Notes: generated by a model from the sequence alone, not told the origin. DNA of 64,000 nt from Agromyces aureus (GCF_001660485.1 NZ_CP013979.1:4309125-4373124); one strand, 5' to 3'; shown: positions 18,894-29,231, numbered from the stretch's first letter. Numbers and translations are program-made.

Positions 18894-18966
18894 CGACGAC
18901 GCACGTCAGCGTACGCCCCCGTTTTGGCTGGTGCGCCCGACGCGCATCGCCGCCAGAATGGAGGGC

Positions 18967-19494
18967 ATGACGCGTGCCGACGCCGCAGGTGATGCCGCGC
19001 AGCCATTCCGAGTGTCATTCGTCTGCACGGGCAACATCTGCCGGTCGCCGATGGCCGAGGCCGTGCTGCGCTCCCTCGCCGAACGCGCGGGCCTCGGGGC
19101 GCGCATCCAGATCGAGTCGGCGGCGACCGGCGACTGGCACGTGGGCGAGCAGGCCGACCTGCGAACGGTGGCCGCGCTCGAGCGCGCCGGCTACGACGGG
19201 TCGAAGCATCGCGCGCGCCAGTTCGACGCGACCGACTTTCCGAACCTCGACCTCGTCGTGGCGTTCGACCGCGGCCAGGCCCGCATCCTGCGCAACTGGG
19301 CGCACGACTCGGCCGACCAGCAGAAGGTGCGCCTGCTGCTCGAGTTCGACGCCGAACTGGCCGCGCTGCAGGACGTACCCGACCCCTACTACTCCGACGG
19401 GGCGGCCTTCGATCGAGTTCTTGGGATGATAGAGCAGGCGACGATGGCGCTGTTCCGCCAACTCGCTCCCGCTCTCAGACAAGGAATCCGATGA
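18967..19494 (+). CDS. Low-molecular-weight protein-tyrosine phosphatase
   Basis: A 175-residue enzyme. The P-loop CTGNICRS has catalytic Cys20 and Arg26 in the CX5R arrangement, and the general acid is in VPDPYYSD. It dephosphorylates phosphotyrosine proteins or small phosphomonoesters. ATG at 18967 follows GGAGGG closely and also lies 7 bases after a CAGAAT hexamer, so the mRNA may be leaderless. The stop overlaps the purB start (ATGA), linking it to purine biosynthesis transcriptionally. Confidence 0.9.
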   Translation: MTRADAAGDAAQPFRVSFVCTGNICRSPMAEAVLRSLAERAGLGARIQIESAATGDWHVGEQADLRTVAALERAGYDGSKHRARQFDATDFPNLDLVVAFDRGQARILRNWAHDSADQQKVRLLLEFDAELAALQDVPDPYYSDGAAFDRVLGMIEQATMALFRQLAPALRQGIR

Positions 19495-20870
19495 CCACGC
19501 TGCCTCCTCAGCCGCTCAGCCCGCTCGACGGACGGTACCGTTCCGCCGTCGGAACGCTCGGCGAACACCTCTCCGAAGCCGGCCTCAACCGCGCCCGCGT
19601 GCACGTCGAGGTCGAGTGGCTCATCGCGCAGACCGACCGCGGATTCTTCGGCACCTCGCCGCTCACCGACGACCAGAAGGCGGCCCTCCGCCGCGTCGTC
19701 ACCGAGTTCGGCCAGCCCGACATCGACGAGCTCGCATCGCTCGAGGCCACCACGCGCCACGACGTGAAGGCCGTCGAGTACTACGTGCGCCGTCGCCTCA
19801 GCGACCTGAACCTCGACCACCTCGCCGAGCTCACGCACTTCGCGTGCACCAGTGAAGACATCAACAACCTCTCGTACGCGGTCACCGTGCGCGATGCCGT
19901 GCAGCAGGTGTGGCTGCCGAAGTACCGTTCGGTCATCGCCACGATCGCCGAGCTCGCCCGCGCCCACCGAGACGACGCGATGCTCTCGCGCACCCACGGC
20001 CAGCCCGCGACCCCGTCGACCATGGGCAAGGAGCTCGCGGTCTTCGTCTACCGACTCGAGCGCATCGCGAAGCAGGTCGAGGCGAGCGAGTACCTCGGCA
20101 AGTTCTCGGGTGCGACCGGCACGTTCTCGGCGCATGTCGTCGCCGCTCCGGATGTCTCGTGGCCCGACGTGTCGCGCGAGTTCGTCGAGTCGCTCGGGCT
20201 CGGCTGGAACCCCCTCACCACCCAGATCGAGTCGCACGACTGGCAGGCCGAGCTCTACGGCCGCATCTCGCACGCGAACCGGGTGCTGCACAACCTCGCG
20301 ACCGACATCTGGACCTACATCTCGCTCGGCATCTTCCGCCAGACGCCGGTCGCCGGCGCGACGGGCTCATCGACCATGCCGCACAAGGTCAACCCGATCC
20401 GCTTCGAGAACGCCGAGGCGAACCTCGAGCTCTCGAGCGCGGTGCTCGACTCGCTCGCCGCGACGCTCGTGACCTCGCGCCTCCAGCGCGACCTCACCGA
20501 CTCGTCGGCGCAGCGCAACATCGGCGTCGGCTTCGGGCACTCGATGCTCGCGCTCGACAACATCCAGCGCGGCCTCGGCGAGATCGACCTCGACCTCGCG
20601 GTGCTCGCCGCCGACCTCGACGGCAACTGGGAGGTGCTCGGCGAGGCGATCCAGACGGTGATCCGCGCCGAGGTCGCCGCCGGCCGTTCGAACATCGCCG
20701 ACCCGTACGCCCTGCTCAAGGAGCTCACGCGCGGCAAGCGCATCGGCCAGGCCGACCTCGTCGAGTTCGTGAACGGCCTCGAGATCGGCGACGACGCCAA
20801 GCAGCGGCTGCTGGCGCTGACGCCCGGCACCTACACGGGCATCGCGTCGGAGCTCGTCGACCGGCTCTAG
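19491..20870 (+). CDS. purB: Adenylosuccinate lyase
   Basis: A 459-residue member of the fumarase/aspartase superfamily. The signature loop is SSTMPHKVNPI, with further conserved segments SRTHGQPATPSTMGKE and TSEDINNLSYAVTV. It catalyses two steps of purine synthesis: cleavage of SAICAR to AICAR and of adenylosuccinate to AMP, releasing fumarate. It is cotranscribed with the upstream phosphatase gene by a 4-base overlap. Length and motifs are normal for the family. Confidence 0.96.
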   Translation: MTTLPPQPLSPLDGRYRSAVGTLGEHLSEAGLNRARVHVEVEWLIAQTDRGFFGTSPLTDDQKAALRRVVTEFGQPDIDELASLEATTRHDVKAVEYYVRRRLSDLNLDHLAELTHFACTSEDINNLSYAVTVRDAVQQVWLPKYRSVIATIAELARAHRDDAMLSRTHGQPATPSTMGKELAVFVYRLERIAKQVEASEYLGKFSGATGTFSAHVVAAPDVSWPDVSREFVESLGLGWNPLTTQIESHDWQAELYGRISHANRVLHNLATDIWTYISLGIFRQTPVAGATGSSTMPHKVNPIRFENAEANLELSSAVLDSLAATLVTSRLQRDLTDSSAQRNIGVGFGHSMLALDNIQRGLGEIDLDLAVLAADLDGNWEVLGEAIQTVIRAEVAAGRSNIADPYALLKELTRGKRIGQADLVEFVNGLEIGDDAKQRLLALTPGTYTGIASELVDRL

Positions 20871-20895
20871 CGGTCGGCCGGGCCTCCGTCGGGCG

Positions 20896-21228
20896 TCAGT
20901 GGCCCTTCGGGGCCTCGGGCGCCTCGGGGGCGCCGGGCGTCTCGCCGCCAGGGGCGTCGCCCTCACGGGCCGCCCGCGCGGCGGCCTCGTCGTCGAGCTC
21001 GGCCGACTCCGCGGCATCGGGCTTGATGGTCATCGCGAGCAGCGCGAGCACGACGAGCACGATGATGAACACGGCGCCCGTGCCGATGGCCGCGAGCACG
21101 AGGTCGCGCGTCGCGACGAGCGAGATGACGCCGACGAAGATCGCGGCGATGGCCGCACCGCCGACGTACTCCACCGGGCGGAGCACCTCGCGCCGGCTCG
21201 GCTGGTAGTCGCCAGAGGGCTTGCTCAC
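20896..21228 (-). CDS. Small membrane protein, two helices, unknown function
   Basis: A 110-residue protein. After a polar N-terminus (SKPSGDYQPSRREVLRPVEY) come two transmembrane segments (GGAAIAAIFVGVISLV and IGTGAVFIIVLVVLALLAM) and an acidic, Pro/Glu-rich tail. The GTG start has GGAG 8 bases upstream and overlaps the previous gene's stop (GTGA). I do not recognise the family. It probably works with the HdeD-like protein encoded just upstream. Confidence 0.7.
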   Translation of the reverse strand: MSKPSGDYQPSRREVLRPVEYVGGAAIAAIFVGVISLVATRDLVLAAIGTGAVFIIVLVVLALLAMTIKPDAAESAELDDEAAARAAREGDAPGGETPGAPEAPEAPKGH

Positions 21229-21809
21229 GAGAGTTGCTCCGATCCGGATGCCTGGGTGTCGGCCGCAGCGGCCCACTTCAGCGAGAACCCGCCGATGAGC
21301 AGGTAGACGCCGAGGATCACGAGGTAGCCGCCGATGAGGCCGACCGCGGTCACCGTGTCGGGCGGCAGCAGGAGGAAGACGATCGCGAGGATGGCGGTGA
21401 ACCCGCCGGCGGCGATCCAGTCGCGCGCGGCGGGCGTGCGGCCGCGTCCGCGGAGGCCCGCGTAGAGCTCGAGGAACCCGGTGACGGCGGCCCACGCGCT
21501 CACGAGGAAGAGCAGGAACGGGAGCCCGCCGGGCACGGTGAGGGCGAGCAGGCCCGCGACCACGGTGACGACGGCGGTGATCGCGAAGATCGAGCGGATG
21601 CCGCGATCTTCGATCAGCCGCAGCGACAGCGCCCCGACGACCAGGCCCGACGCGACCGCCCACGCGCCGAAGACCACGAGGCCGAACGCGGCCGAGTGGT
21701 TCGGCGAGAACGTGATGACGGCGGCGGGCACGAGGGCCAGGAGTCCGCGGACGACCGGGGCGACCCAGTAACGGGCGCGCTCCGGGGCGGCATCGCGGGC
21801 GGTGGCCAC
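21225..21809 (-). CDS. HdeD/DUF308-like multi-pass membrane protein
   Basis: About 194 residues with six predicted helices arranged as repeated hairpins (VRGLLALVPAAVITF, GLVVFGAWAVASGLVVGAL, FAITAVVTVVAGLLALTVPGG and so on), the pattern of the HdeD/DUF308 acid-resistance membrane family. I chose GTG at 21807-21809 because GAGG lies 5 bases upstream; an upstream GTG at 21824 would add five residues but has no Shine-Dalgarno site. Coupled to the two-helix protein downstream. Function unproven in actinobacteria. Confidence 0.65.
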   Translation of the reverse strand: MATARDAAPERARYWVAPVVRGLLALVPAAVITFSPNHSAAFGLVVFGAWAVASGLVVGALSLRLIEDRGIRSIFAITAVVTVVAGLLALTVPGGLPFLLFLVSAWAAVTGFLELYAGLRGRGRTPAARDWIAAGGFTAILAIVFLLLPPDTVTAVGLIGGYLVILGVYLLIGGFSLKWAAAADTQASGSEQLS

Positions 21810-21924
21810 GGCGACCTCTTTCACTTCGGAGGGGGGTACCGATCCATCCTACGTGCCGCGGCCCCGCGAACCTGAGAGCCCGGTCGCTCGACCGCCGGTC
21901 GAGGCCGCGGTGCCGGCGACCGGC

Positions 21925-23346
21925 TCAGAGGGCACGCAGGATGTCCTCCACCCGGTCCTTCGCGTCACCGAAGAGCATCTGCGTGTTGTCGCGGGTGAAC
22001 AGGGGGTTCGCGACGCCCGCGTAGCCGGCGGCCATCGAGCGCTTGAACACGATCACGTCGGAGGCCTCCCAGACGTGCAGCACGGGCATGCCGGCGATCG
22101 GACTGCCGGGATCTTCGGCGGCGGCCGGGTTCACGGTGTCGTTCGCGCCGATCACGAGCACGACCGAGGTCTCGGCGAAGTCGTCGTTGATCTCGTCCAT
22201 CTCCTCGACGATGTCGTAGGGCACCTTCGCCTCGGCGAGGAGCACGTTCATGTGCCCGGGAAGTCGGCCGGCGACCGGGTGGATGCCGAAGCGCACGTCC
22301 ACGCCGCGTTCGCGGAGCTTCGCCGTGAGGTCGGCGACGGGGTGCTGCGCCTGCGCGACGGCCATGCCGTAGCCGGGCGTGATGATCACGCTGGTCGCGT
22401 CGCGCAGCAGCGCGGCAGCATCCGTCGCCGTGATCTCGTGGATCTCGCCCTGCACCTCGCCCGACGAGGAGGGCGCGGCGATGCCGAAGCCTCCGGCGAT
22501 GACCGAGATGAACGACCGGTTCATGGCCTTGCACATGATGTACGAGAGGTAGGCACCCGACGAGCCGACGAGCGCGCCGGTCACGATCAGCAGGTCGTTG
22601 TTCAGCAGGAAGCCGGCCGCGGCCGCGGCCCAGCCCGAGTAGCTGTTCAGCATCGAGATGACGACGGGCATGTCGCCGCCGCCGATCGACGCGACGAGGT
22701 GCCAGCCGAGGGCCAGGGCGAGCGCGGTGACGACGACGAGCAGCCAGAGTTCGGGCGTGATGACGTACCAGACCGTCAGCGCGACGAACGCGACGAGGGC
22801 GCCGAGGTTCAGCGCGTTCTTGCCGGGCAGCATGAGCGGCGCCGACTTCATGCGCGCCGAGAGCTTCAGGAACGCGACGATCGAGCCGGTGAACGTGACC
22901 GCGCCGATGAAGACGCCGATGAAGACCTCAGCGTGGTGGATGTCGAGGAGGGCGCCGCTGAGTCCGGAGGTCTCGAGCGCGCCGTTCCAGCCGACCAGCA
23001 CGGCCGCGAGGCCGACGAAGCTGTGCAGCAGCGCGATGAGCTCGGGCATGCCGGTCATCTCGACGACCCGAGCGCGCCAGAGTCCGATCGCGCCGCCGAT
23101 GACGACGGCGGCCGCGAGCAGGCTCAGTCCGAGCGTCGCCTGCGGCGACCCCCAGGCATCCGACACGACGACGCCCACGGTGGCGACGAGCGCGATGACC
23201 ATGCCGGCGATGCCGTAGCCGACACCGGCCTTGGCGGTTTCATGTCTGCTGAGGCCCGCGAGACTGAGGATGAACAGCAGCGCGGCGACGATGTAGGCCG
23301 CTCCGGCGATGGACGCCGGGGTCAGGAGGGCGGTGGTCTCAGGCAC
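21925..23346 (-). CDS. pntB: NAD(P) transhydrogenase subunit beta
   Basis: A 473-residue subunit. The N-terminal ~270 residues contain about nine transmembrane helices (domain II). The soluble NADP(H)-binding domain III begins around [29 protein letters not shown], continues through [21 protein letters not shown] and includes [15 protein letters not shown]. With PntA it couples hydride transfer between NADH and NADP+ to proton translocation. It starts with GTG overlapping the pntA stop region by 8 bases. Confidence 0.95.
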   Translation of the reverse strand: MPETTALLTPASIAGAAYIVAALLFILSLAGLSRHETAKAGVGYGIAGMVIALVATVGVVVSDAWGSPQATLGLSLLAAAVVIGGAIGLWRARVVEMTGMPELIALLHSFVGLAAVLVGWNGALETSGLSGALLDIHHAEVFIGVFIGAVTFTGSIVAFLKLSARMKSAPLMLPGKNALNLGALVAFVALTVWYVITPELWLLVVVTALALALGWHLVASIGGGDMPVVISMLNSYSGWAAAAAGFLLNNDLLIVTGALVGSSGAYLSYIMCKAMNRSFISVIAGGFGIAAPSSSGEVQGEIHEITATDAAALLRDATSVIITPGYGMAVAQAQHPVADLTAKLRERGVDVRFGIHPVAGRLPGHMNVLLAEAKVPYDIVEEMDEINDDFAETSVVLVIGANDTVNPAAAEDPGSPIAGMPVLHVWEASDVIVFKRSMAAGYAGVANPLFTRDNTQMLFGDAKDRVEDILRAL

Positions 23347-24922
23347 GGTCGCCTCCGGTCTTGTTCGTCGTGCCGGCAGAGAACATCGCGAGCATGCGTC
23401 GGGTCACGGCGAAGCCGCCGAAGATGTTGATGGCTGCGAGCAGCACGGCGACTGCGGCGAGCACCTGCACCACGGGCTCGGAGCTCGTGATCTGCACCAT
23501 AGCGCCGACGATGATGATGCCCGAGATGGCGTTCGTGACGCTCATGAGCGGCGTGTGCAGCGCGTGGGCGACCTTGCCGATCACGTAGTACCCGATCACG
23601 ACCGAGAGCACGAGCACCGTGAAGTGCTGGGGGAGCGGGGCCGGGGCGATCGCGTTGACCGCGAACAGCGCCGCGATGCCGAGCGCGATGAGCAACACCT
23701 TCTTGACCGGTGTCATCGGCTTGCGCGCGGGCTTGGCGGCGGCGGCCGCAGCATCCGGCGCCCCAGGGACTGCGGATGTCGCGGCCGGGGCCGCCGACAC
23801 CTGCACGGGCGGGGGAGGCCACGTGACCGCGCCGGGCTGGGCGACGGTGACCGATCGCTGCACGACGTCGTCGAAGTCGAGCACGAGCCGGCCGTCCTTG
23901 GCGGGCGTCAGCAGCTTGAGCAGGTTCACGACGTTCGTGCCGTAGAGCTGCGAGGCCTGCGTCGGCAGGCGCGAGGCGAGATCCGTGTAGCCGAGGATCA
24001 CCACCCCGTTCGGCGTGACGACGCGCTCGCCCGCGACGGAGCCCGCGACGTTGCCGCCCTGGCCCGCCGCCATGTCGACGATGACGCTGCCCGAGCGCAT
24101 GCTCGCGACATCGGCGGCCGTGATGAGCTTGGGCGCCGGTCGACCCGGGATCAGCGCGGTCGTGATGATGATGTCGACGTCGGCCGCCTGCTCGGAGTAG
24201 AGCTCGGCCGCTCGGCGGTCGTAGTCCTCGCTCGTGGCCTTCGCGTAGCCGTCGGTCGACTGCATCTGCTCGGCGACCTCGACGGCGAGGTACGAGCCGC
24301 CGATCGACTTCACCTGGTCGGCGACCTCGGGCCGCGGGTCGGTCGCGCGCACGATCGCACCGAGGCTCGACGCAGCGCCGATCGCCGCGAGGCCGGCGAC
24401 CCCGGCGCCCGCGACGAGCACCTTGGCCGGCGGCACCTTGCCCGCGGCCGTGACCTGGCCCGTGAAGAAGCGCCCGAACTCGTGGGCCGCCTCGACGACC
24501 GCCCGGTAGCCGGCGATGTTCGCCATCGAGCTCAACACGTCCATCGACTGGGCCCGCGAGATGCGCGGCACGGCGTCCATCGCGAGGGCCGTGACGCCGC
24601 GGTCGGCGAGCGCCTGCAGCAGTTCGGGCTTGAACGCGGGCGCGAGCAGTCCGATGACGGTCGAGCCGGGCGAGAGCGCCGCGATGTCGGCATCCGTCGG
24701 CGCATTGACCAGGAGCACGACGTCGCCGCCGAGCGCAGCGGCCCGGTCGGCGATCTCGGCACCCGCCCCGGCATAGGCCTCGTCGGGGAACGACGAGCGC
24801 GCGCCGGCGCCCGCTTCGACGACGACCTCGTAGCCGAGGGCGACGAGCTGCTTCACCGTCGCGGGCGTCGCGGCGACGCGCGACTCGGGATGGTGCTCGG
24901 TCACGATCCCGATGCGGGACAT
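23339..24922 (-). CDS. pntA: NAD(P) transhydrogenase subunit alpha
   Basis: A 527-residue fused alpha subunit (alpha1 plus alpha2 in one chain, as in enterobacteria). Domain I binds NAD(H): [14 protein letters not shown] at the N-terminus and the Rossmann loop [17 protein letters not shown] near residue 170. A Pro/Ala linker follows and then four C-terminal membrane helices, including [16 protein letters not shown] at 24920-24922 has AAGGAG 5 bases upstream. It is transcribed first, with pntB overlapping at the end. Confidence 0.95.
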   Translation of the reverse strand: MSRIGIVTEHHPESRVAATPATVKQLVALGYEVVVEAGAGARSSFPDEAYAGAGAEIADRAAALGGDVVLLVNAPTDADIAALSPGSTVIGLLAPAFKPELLQALADRGVTALAMDAVPRISRAQSMDVLSSMANIAGYRAVVEAAHEFGRFFTGQVTAAGKVPPAKVLVAGAGVAGLAAIGAASSLGAIVRATDPRPEVADQVKSIGGSYLAVEVAEQMQSTDGYAKATSEDYDRRAAELYSEQAADVDIIITTALIPGRPAPKLITAADVASMRSGSVIVDMAAGQGGNVAGSVAGERVVTPNGVVILGYTDLASRLPTQASQLYGTNVVNLLKLLTPAKDGRLVLDFDDVVQRSVTVAQPGAVTWPPPPVQVSAAPAATSAVPGAPDAAAAAAKPARKPMTPVKKVLLIALGIAALFAVNAIAPAPLPQHFTVLVLSVVIGYYVIGKVAHALHTPLMSVTNAISGIIIVGAMVQITSSEPVVQVLAAVAVLLAAINIFGGFAVTRRMLAMFSAGTTNKTGGDRA

Positions 24923-25374
24923 GGGTGCTCCTTCACGTCGAGGCGCCCACTGGTGCGGCGCTGCGGCTTGCGCGGCCGTCGCCTCGGGTGCACGAACGTG
25001 CGGTGCGGCGACGGTGCTGCGAGCACCACCATAGGCGCTGTTCGGCAGCGCGGGCGGCACCTTCAGATGCGTTCCGCGGATGCCGGTGGCGACCGTTCGG
25101 GCGGTCGTGCTCGGGCATCAGCGTAGGGGCCGTCGTCGACCCCTACGCCGAGGTTTCGTCACCGTGACCGTGAAGGATCCGCGATTCTTTCACCCAGCAG
25201 AAATGTCGCGCAGCTCGCGAAGGTTCGGGTCACTCGACCGCGTCGTCGGCCCTCGTGCGCGAGGCGGTGTCGCCGCGTGCGGGGATCAGGCCGAAGTCGG
25301 TGAGCACCGAGGGGCGAGGCGGGCTCGCAGTGTCCGGTATGTTCGGATATCGAACGCAGGAGCGAGGGGGCGGC
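24923..25374. other. Divergent intergenic region between pntA and the IclR regulator
   Basis: 452 bases with no open frame that resembles a protein. It should hold the pntA promoter (minus) and the regulator promoter (plus). An IclR-type palindrome at 25341-25355 lies 20 bases before the regulator start. No terminator or RNA motif was recognised. Confidence 0.5.
25341..25355. promoter_or_regulatory. IclR-type operator candidate
   Basis: GTTCGGATATCGAAC has 5-base complementary arms (GTTCG/CGAAC) around an A+T-rich centre, the form of many IclR boxes. It lies 20 bases upstream of the IclR gene, suggesting autoregulation. A related palindrome precedes the FAD monooxygenase gene at 29232-29250. 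Confidence 0.5.
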
Positions 25375-26088
25375 ATGGTGGCAGAGGGCACGAGCGGCGC
25401 CGGATCGCAGACGCTGAGTCGCGGCATCCGGCTGCTCGAACTGCTCGCCGACGCCGACCGCAACCTCTCGATCGACGAGCTCGCCGCGCAGCTCGGCGTG
25501 CACCGATCGGTCGCCTACCGACTGCTGCGCACCCTCGAGGACCACGGCCTCGTCGCGCGCGACAGCGCCGGCCGCATCACGCTCGGCACGGGCCTCGCCG
25601 CCCTCGCCTCCGGCGTCGCGCGCGACCTGCAGCAGGTCGCCCTGCCCGAGCTCAGCGAAGTCGCGAACGAGCTCGGCATGACGTGCCTGCTCGCGGTGCA
25701 GGTCGACGCCGACGAGGCCGCGACGCTCGTGAGCGCGGCGCCCCGCCAGAGCATGGCCGTCGTGTCGTACCGGCCGGGCCACCGGCATCCGCTCACCAGG
25801 GGCGGCCCCGGCAAGGCGATCCTGCTGTCGCTGCCCGAGGCCTCATGGGCGGATGCCGCGACGCCGGCGTTGCGCGCCGAGATCGCCGAGAGCCGCGAAC
25901 GCGGGTACGCCGTGAGTCACGACGAGGTCGTGCCCTCGCTGCGGTCGGTCGCGGTGCCGCTCGTGCTGCCCGGTGAACCCGCGGCGGCGATCGCGGTGAT
26001 CCACGTGTCGTTCTCGCGGCCCGAGGCCGAGATCGCCGAGCGCCTCACGGCCGCCGCCGCGAGCGTGCGCCGCGCGTACGGCGCCTGA
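25375..26088 (+). CDS. IclR family transcriptional regulator
   Basis: A 237-residue regulator. The N-terminal winged helix-turn-helix has SIDELAAQLGVHRSVAYRLLRTLEDHGL; the C-terminal effector domain contains HRHPLTRGGPGKAIL, typical of IclR sensor domains, and REEGYAV-like ERGYAVSHDEV. IclR proteins control aromatic, acetate or sugar catabolism. The ATG at 25375 has GAGGGGG upstream; a longer frame runs through the operator and is unlikely. The nearest catabolic target is the FAD monooxygenase 3 kb downstream. Confidence 0.88.
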   Translation: MVAEGTSGAGSQTLSRGIRLLELLADADRNLSIDELAAQLGVHRSVAYRLLRTLEDHGLVARDSAGRITLGTGLAALASGVARDLQQVALPELSEVANELGMTCLLAVQVDADEAATLVSAAPRQSMAVVSYRPGHRHPLTRGGPGKAILLSLPEASWADAATPALRAEIAESRERGYAVSHDEVVPSLRSVAVPLVLPGEPAAAIAVIHVSFSRPEAEIAERLTAAAASVRRAYGA

Positions 26089-26131
26089 CCGCGGCATCCG
26101 CTCGAACGACCACTCGACAGAACGGAACCCG

Positions 26132-26437
26132 ATGAGAATCGACCTCGAACGAATCGACATCCACGCCGCAGATCACTACGGGAGGAAGCGGAGTGTCGAG
26201 GTCGACGAACGGATGCTGCTCTCCGAGCTCGTTGCAACGGTCTGCGGTCCGTTCCTGCCCGAGCTCGGCTGGGCCACCTGGACCATCCGAGCCGAGCGAT
26301 CCGGCACGTACGTGGACATCGCCCAGACCGGCGCCGCAGGCGAGCCCGCGCACCTGCTCATCGCGGACGCATCACTCATCGAGGTGACGAACGGGGCGCC
26401 GGAGTTGCGCATCTTCTGTCTCCTCACCGAGGACTGA
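26132..26437 (+). CDS. Small hypothetical protein
   Basis: A 101-residue soluble protein starting MRIDLERIDIHAADHYGRK, with Asp/Glu-rich composition and no membrane segment or metal motif. I do not recognise a family. The codon pattern is mostly GC-ending, the ATG is the first in frame and the gap to the regulator gene is 43 bases, so it may be cotranscribed with it. Confidence 0.5.
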   Translation: MRIDLERIDIHAADHYGRKRSVEVDERMLLSELVATVCGPFLPELGWATWTIRAERSGTYVDIAQTGAAGEPAHLLIADASLIEVTNGAPELRIFCLLTED

Positions 26438-26493
26438 CTGCACGCCGACCGATCGGCGATCGCCGCAGGCCCGGCATCGAGGAGAATGAACAC

Positions 26494-26772
26494 ATGCCCC
26501 GTCGCCTCCCCACTGAACGTCAAGCTTGGGGCGCGGGCCTCCTCGTCGCCGGTATCGGGGTGCTGCTCTGGCTCGGCTGCCTGTTCATGATGGCCAGGCT
26601 CGGCTGGGACCTCTCGATGGAGGTCGGCTCCGGCGGCGGCGGGCGGAGCGGCGGCGTCCAGGTGCCGGCGGGCGTCGCGCTGGCGATCCTCGGCCTGCTG
26701 GGGCTGGGGTGCGTCGCGCTCGGCGGCCTCGTCACGCGGAACGCGCTCCGAGACATCCGCGACGAACGCTGA
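26494..26772 (+). CDS. Small two-helix membrane protein
   Basis: A 92-residue protein with two hydrophobic segments (AGLLVAGIGVLLWLGCLFMM and VALAILGLLGLGCVALGGLV) separated by a Gly-rich loop (GSGGGGRSGG). The ATG follows GAGGAGA by 9 bases. No family recognised. Probably an inner-membrane protein. Confidence 0.6.
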   Translation: MPRRLPTERQAWGAGLLVAGIGVLLWLGCLFMMARLGWDLSMEVGSGGGGRSGGVQVPAGVALAILGLLGLGCVALGGLVTRNALRDIRDER

Positions 26773-26860
26773 GAGAGCAGACCCGTCGACAACCTCTCGG
26801 TCGGCGCGCACCCGACACTGAGGCCCGCCGAACCGAGTCCGTCCACACGGATCCGCGACG

Positions 26861-27127
26861 CTACGCGGCGGGTTCGTCCTGTTCCGCTCGCTTCCGTGCC
26901 GATCGCCTGAGCGCCGCGCCGACGACGATCGCGACCACGCCGAACATGATCCAGATCAGGCCGACGGTCACCGGAAGGGCCGTCTCGGAAGCGGTCAACC
27001 CATCCGGCAGCGCACTGATGAGCATGACCGCCGCGAGCACGAGCCCGAACGTCGCGAGCGTCAGCCCGATCGCGGTGAGGAGGGTCGGCGCCTTCGTGGG
27101 GCGTGGGGGAGCACTCGGCTTGGCCAT
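26861..27127 (-). CDS. Small two-helix membrane protein
   Basis: An 88-residue protein with a Pro/Lys-rich N-terminus (MAKPSAPPRPTKAPT), two hydrophobic segments (ATFGLVLAAVMLISALP and TVGLIWIMFGVVAIVVGAAL) and a basic end. No family recognised. It is convergent with the previous membrane protein gene and lies just upstream, in transcription terms, of nothing obvious except the end of the monooxygenase operon. Confidence 0.6.
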   Translation of the reverse strand: MAKPSAPPRPTKAPTLLTAIGLTLATFGLVLAAVMLISALPDGLTASETALPVTVGLIWIMFGVVAIVVGAALRRSARKRAEQDEPAA

Positions 27128-27184
27128 GCTTGAACTGTAGCCAGCGATTGCCGCGACGACACGCCCCGAACCGATGCCGACCGC

Positions 27185-29191
27185 TCAGCGCGCCAGCAGT
27201 GCCCCCCTGAAGAACTCCGCGAGCTCTTCAGTGGCCGAGAGCGGCAGCACCTGGGCGACGTAGTGGTCGGGGCGAACGACCACGACGACGCCGTCACGCG
27301 AGAGGCCGCGCTCCTCGAAGATGTCGTGCTCGGGGTCGATCGCGTAGACCTTCTCGTAGTCGGTGAGGCCGAACGGCCCGGTCGCCGGCCGGAACACGGC
27401 GGGCGCCTGCATGAGGTCGACCGCTCCGTGCGGCTGCTGGTAGACCACCTTCACGTCGAACACGTCGTCGAAGCTGCCACCGTCGGGCACATGCACGGCC
27501 AGGGGCGAGTCGGATGCCGCGGCGAGCCAGTTCGCCCACGACGCCAGCGCCGAGGCATCCGCCCCCGCATCGGCTCGTGAGGTCGCTGCGTCGGCGAACG
27601 CGTAGATGCGCCAACGGCCGTCGGCGCGGTGGTGGTGCCCGAGCTGCACGGGATTGCCGTCGCAGACGCGCGAGACGGGCGCCGACTTGAAGCGCTTGCC
27701 GACCGGGAATCCGGTCGCGAGCGCCTGGTGCTGCTGCGAGCCGACGATCATCGAGGGCTCGTACTGCGTCATGAACCCCGCCGGGAACTCGAACGTGCGC
27801 ACGTAGAAGTCCTCGAGCTCGGCCGGGTCGCCCAGGTCTTCGGGCTTGGTGGCCATGAGCTTCGACCACTCGCGGTCGAAGTCGATGAGCTCCTTCGCGA
27901 CCACGTGCCGCTCGGCGTGGTAGGTCTCGAGCAGGGCGGGGTCGGCGCGGCCGTCGAGCACGTGGCCGAGCTTCCAGCCGATGTTCCAGCCGTCCTGCAT
28001 CGAGACGTTCATGCCCTGCCCCGCCTTGGCGCTGTGCGTGTGGCAGGCGTCGCCCGTGATGAACACCCGGGGCGTGCGGGTGCCCTGCTCGTGGAGGGGC
28101 ACGTCGTCGAACCGGTCGGTGACGCGGTGGCCGACCTCGTAGACCGAGTGCCACGGCACGTTGCGCACGTCGAGCGAGTAGGGGTGCAGGATGTCGTTCG
28201 CCTTCGCGATGACCTGCTCGAGCGTGGTCTGGCGAACGGCGCCGCGGTCGTCTGCCGCGACCTCGCCGAGGTCGACGTACATGCGGAAGAGCTGCCCGCC
28301 CTCGCGGGGGATGAGCAGGATGTTGCCCGCCTCCGACTGGATCGAGCACTTCGTGCGGATGTCGGGGAAGTCGGTGACCGCGAGCGTGTCCATGACGCCC
28401 CACGCGTGGAACGACTGCGCGCCCACGTGCTGCGCGCCGATCGCCTCGCGCACCTTGCTGCGGGCGCCGTCGGCGCCGATCACGTACTTGGCGCGCACTG
28501 TGCGTCGCTCGCCCGTGAGCTCGCCGTCGAGGGCGACCGCGTGCGAGGCGTCGCCTGCGCCGACCCCGACCCCGGTGGCGCGCTCGAGGGTGACGGTCAC
28601 GGGGTATTCGGGCAGCACGCCGGGCTCATCGCCTTCGTCGTCGCCGGCAGCGCCGCTGCCGGCGGCGCCCGGCGGCGCGACCTCGAGTCCGACGAACTCC
28701 CACCCGTAGTCGGGCACGATGCGACCGGGGGAGTTGCGGGCGTACTCGGCGAAGTAGTCGAGCACGCGGGCCTGGTTCACGATGAGGTGCGGGAACTCGC
28801 TGATGCCGGTGGGGTCGTCGGGCGTGACGGCCGCGCGGTGGATGTTCGCGCGGTTCTCGGGGTCGGGCTTCCAGAACGCCATCTCGGTGATGCGGTAAGC
28901 CTCGGCGATGATGCGCTCGGCGAACCCGAACGCCTGGAACGTCTCGACGCTGCGAGCCTGGATGCCGTCGGCCTGGCCGATCGCGAGACGCCCGCCGCGC
29001 CGTTCGATGATGCGCGTCGAGATGCCGGGGAACTGCGCGAGCTGCGCCGCCGCGACCATGCCGGCCGGGCCCGATCCCACGATGAGCACGTCGACCTCGT
29101 CGGGCAGCTCGTCGGGCCGGTCGAGCCCGATGCCGGCGGCGGGATCGACGCGCGGGTCTCCGGACACGTAGCCGTGGTGGTGGAACTGCAC
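27185..29191 (-). CDS. FAD-dependent aromatic hydroxylase (phenol 2-/3-hydroxybenzoate 4-monooxygenase type)
   Basis: A 668-residue flavoprotein monooxygenase. Dinucleotide-binding motif VDVLIVGSGPAGMVAAAQ at ~34-51; the DG motif region is VIGADGARSKVREAIG; the second FAD motif is GDACHTHSAKAGQGMN. The C-terminal thioredoxin-like domain is characteristic of phenol hydroxylase and MobA-type 3-hydroxybenzoate 4-monooxygenase, whose N-termini begin MQFH as here. It uses NAD(P)H and oxygen to hydroxylate an aromatic ring. GTG start with AGGAG a few bases upstream. A GTGTTC/GAACAC palindrome 41 bases upstream may be its operator. Exact substrate not determinable. Confidence 0.85.
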   Translation of the reverse strand: MQFHHHGYVSGDPRVDPAAGIGLDRPDELPDEVDVLIVGSGPAGMVAAAQLAQFPGISTRIIERRGGRLAIGQADGIQARSVETFQAFGFAERIIAEAYRITEMAFWKPDPENRANIHRAAVTPDDPTGISEFPHLIVNQARVLDYFAEYARNSPGRIVPDYGWEFVGLEVAPPGAAGSGAAGDDEGDEPGVLPEYPVTVTLERATGVGVGAGDASHAVALDGELTGERRTVRAKYVIGADGARSKVREAIGAQHVGAQSFHAWGVMDTLAVTDFPDIRTKCSIQSEAGNILLIPREGGQLFRMYVDLGEVAADDRGAVRQTTLEQVIAKANDILHPYSLDVRNVPWHSVYEVGHRVTDRFDDVPLHEQGTRTPRVFITGDACHTHSAKAGQGMNVSMQDGWNIGWKLGHVLDGRADPALLETYHAERHVVAKELIDFDREWSKLMATKPEDLGDPAELEDFYVRTFEFPAGFMTQYEPSMIVGSQQHQALATGFPVGKRFKSAPVSRVCDGNPVQLGHHHRADGRWRIYAFADAATSRADAGADASALASWANWLAAASDSPLAVHVPDGGSFDDVFDVKVVYQQPHGAVDLMQAPAVFRPATGPFGLTDYEKVYAIDPEHDIFEERGLSRDGVVVVVRPDHYVAQVLPLSATEELAEFFRGALLAR

Positions 29192-29231
29192 GGGCTCTCC
29201 TCACGTCGTCGTGGGTTGGTTGATGCGAGCT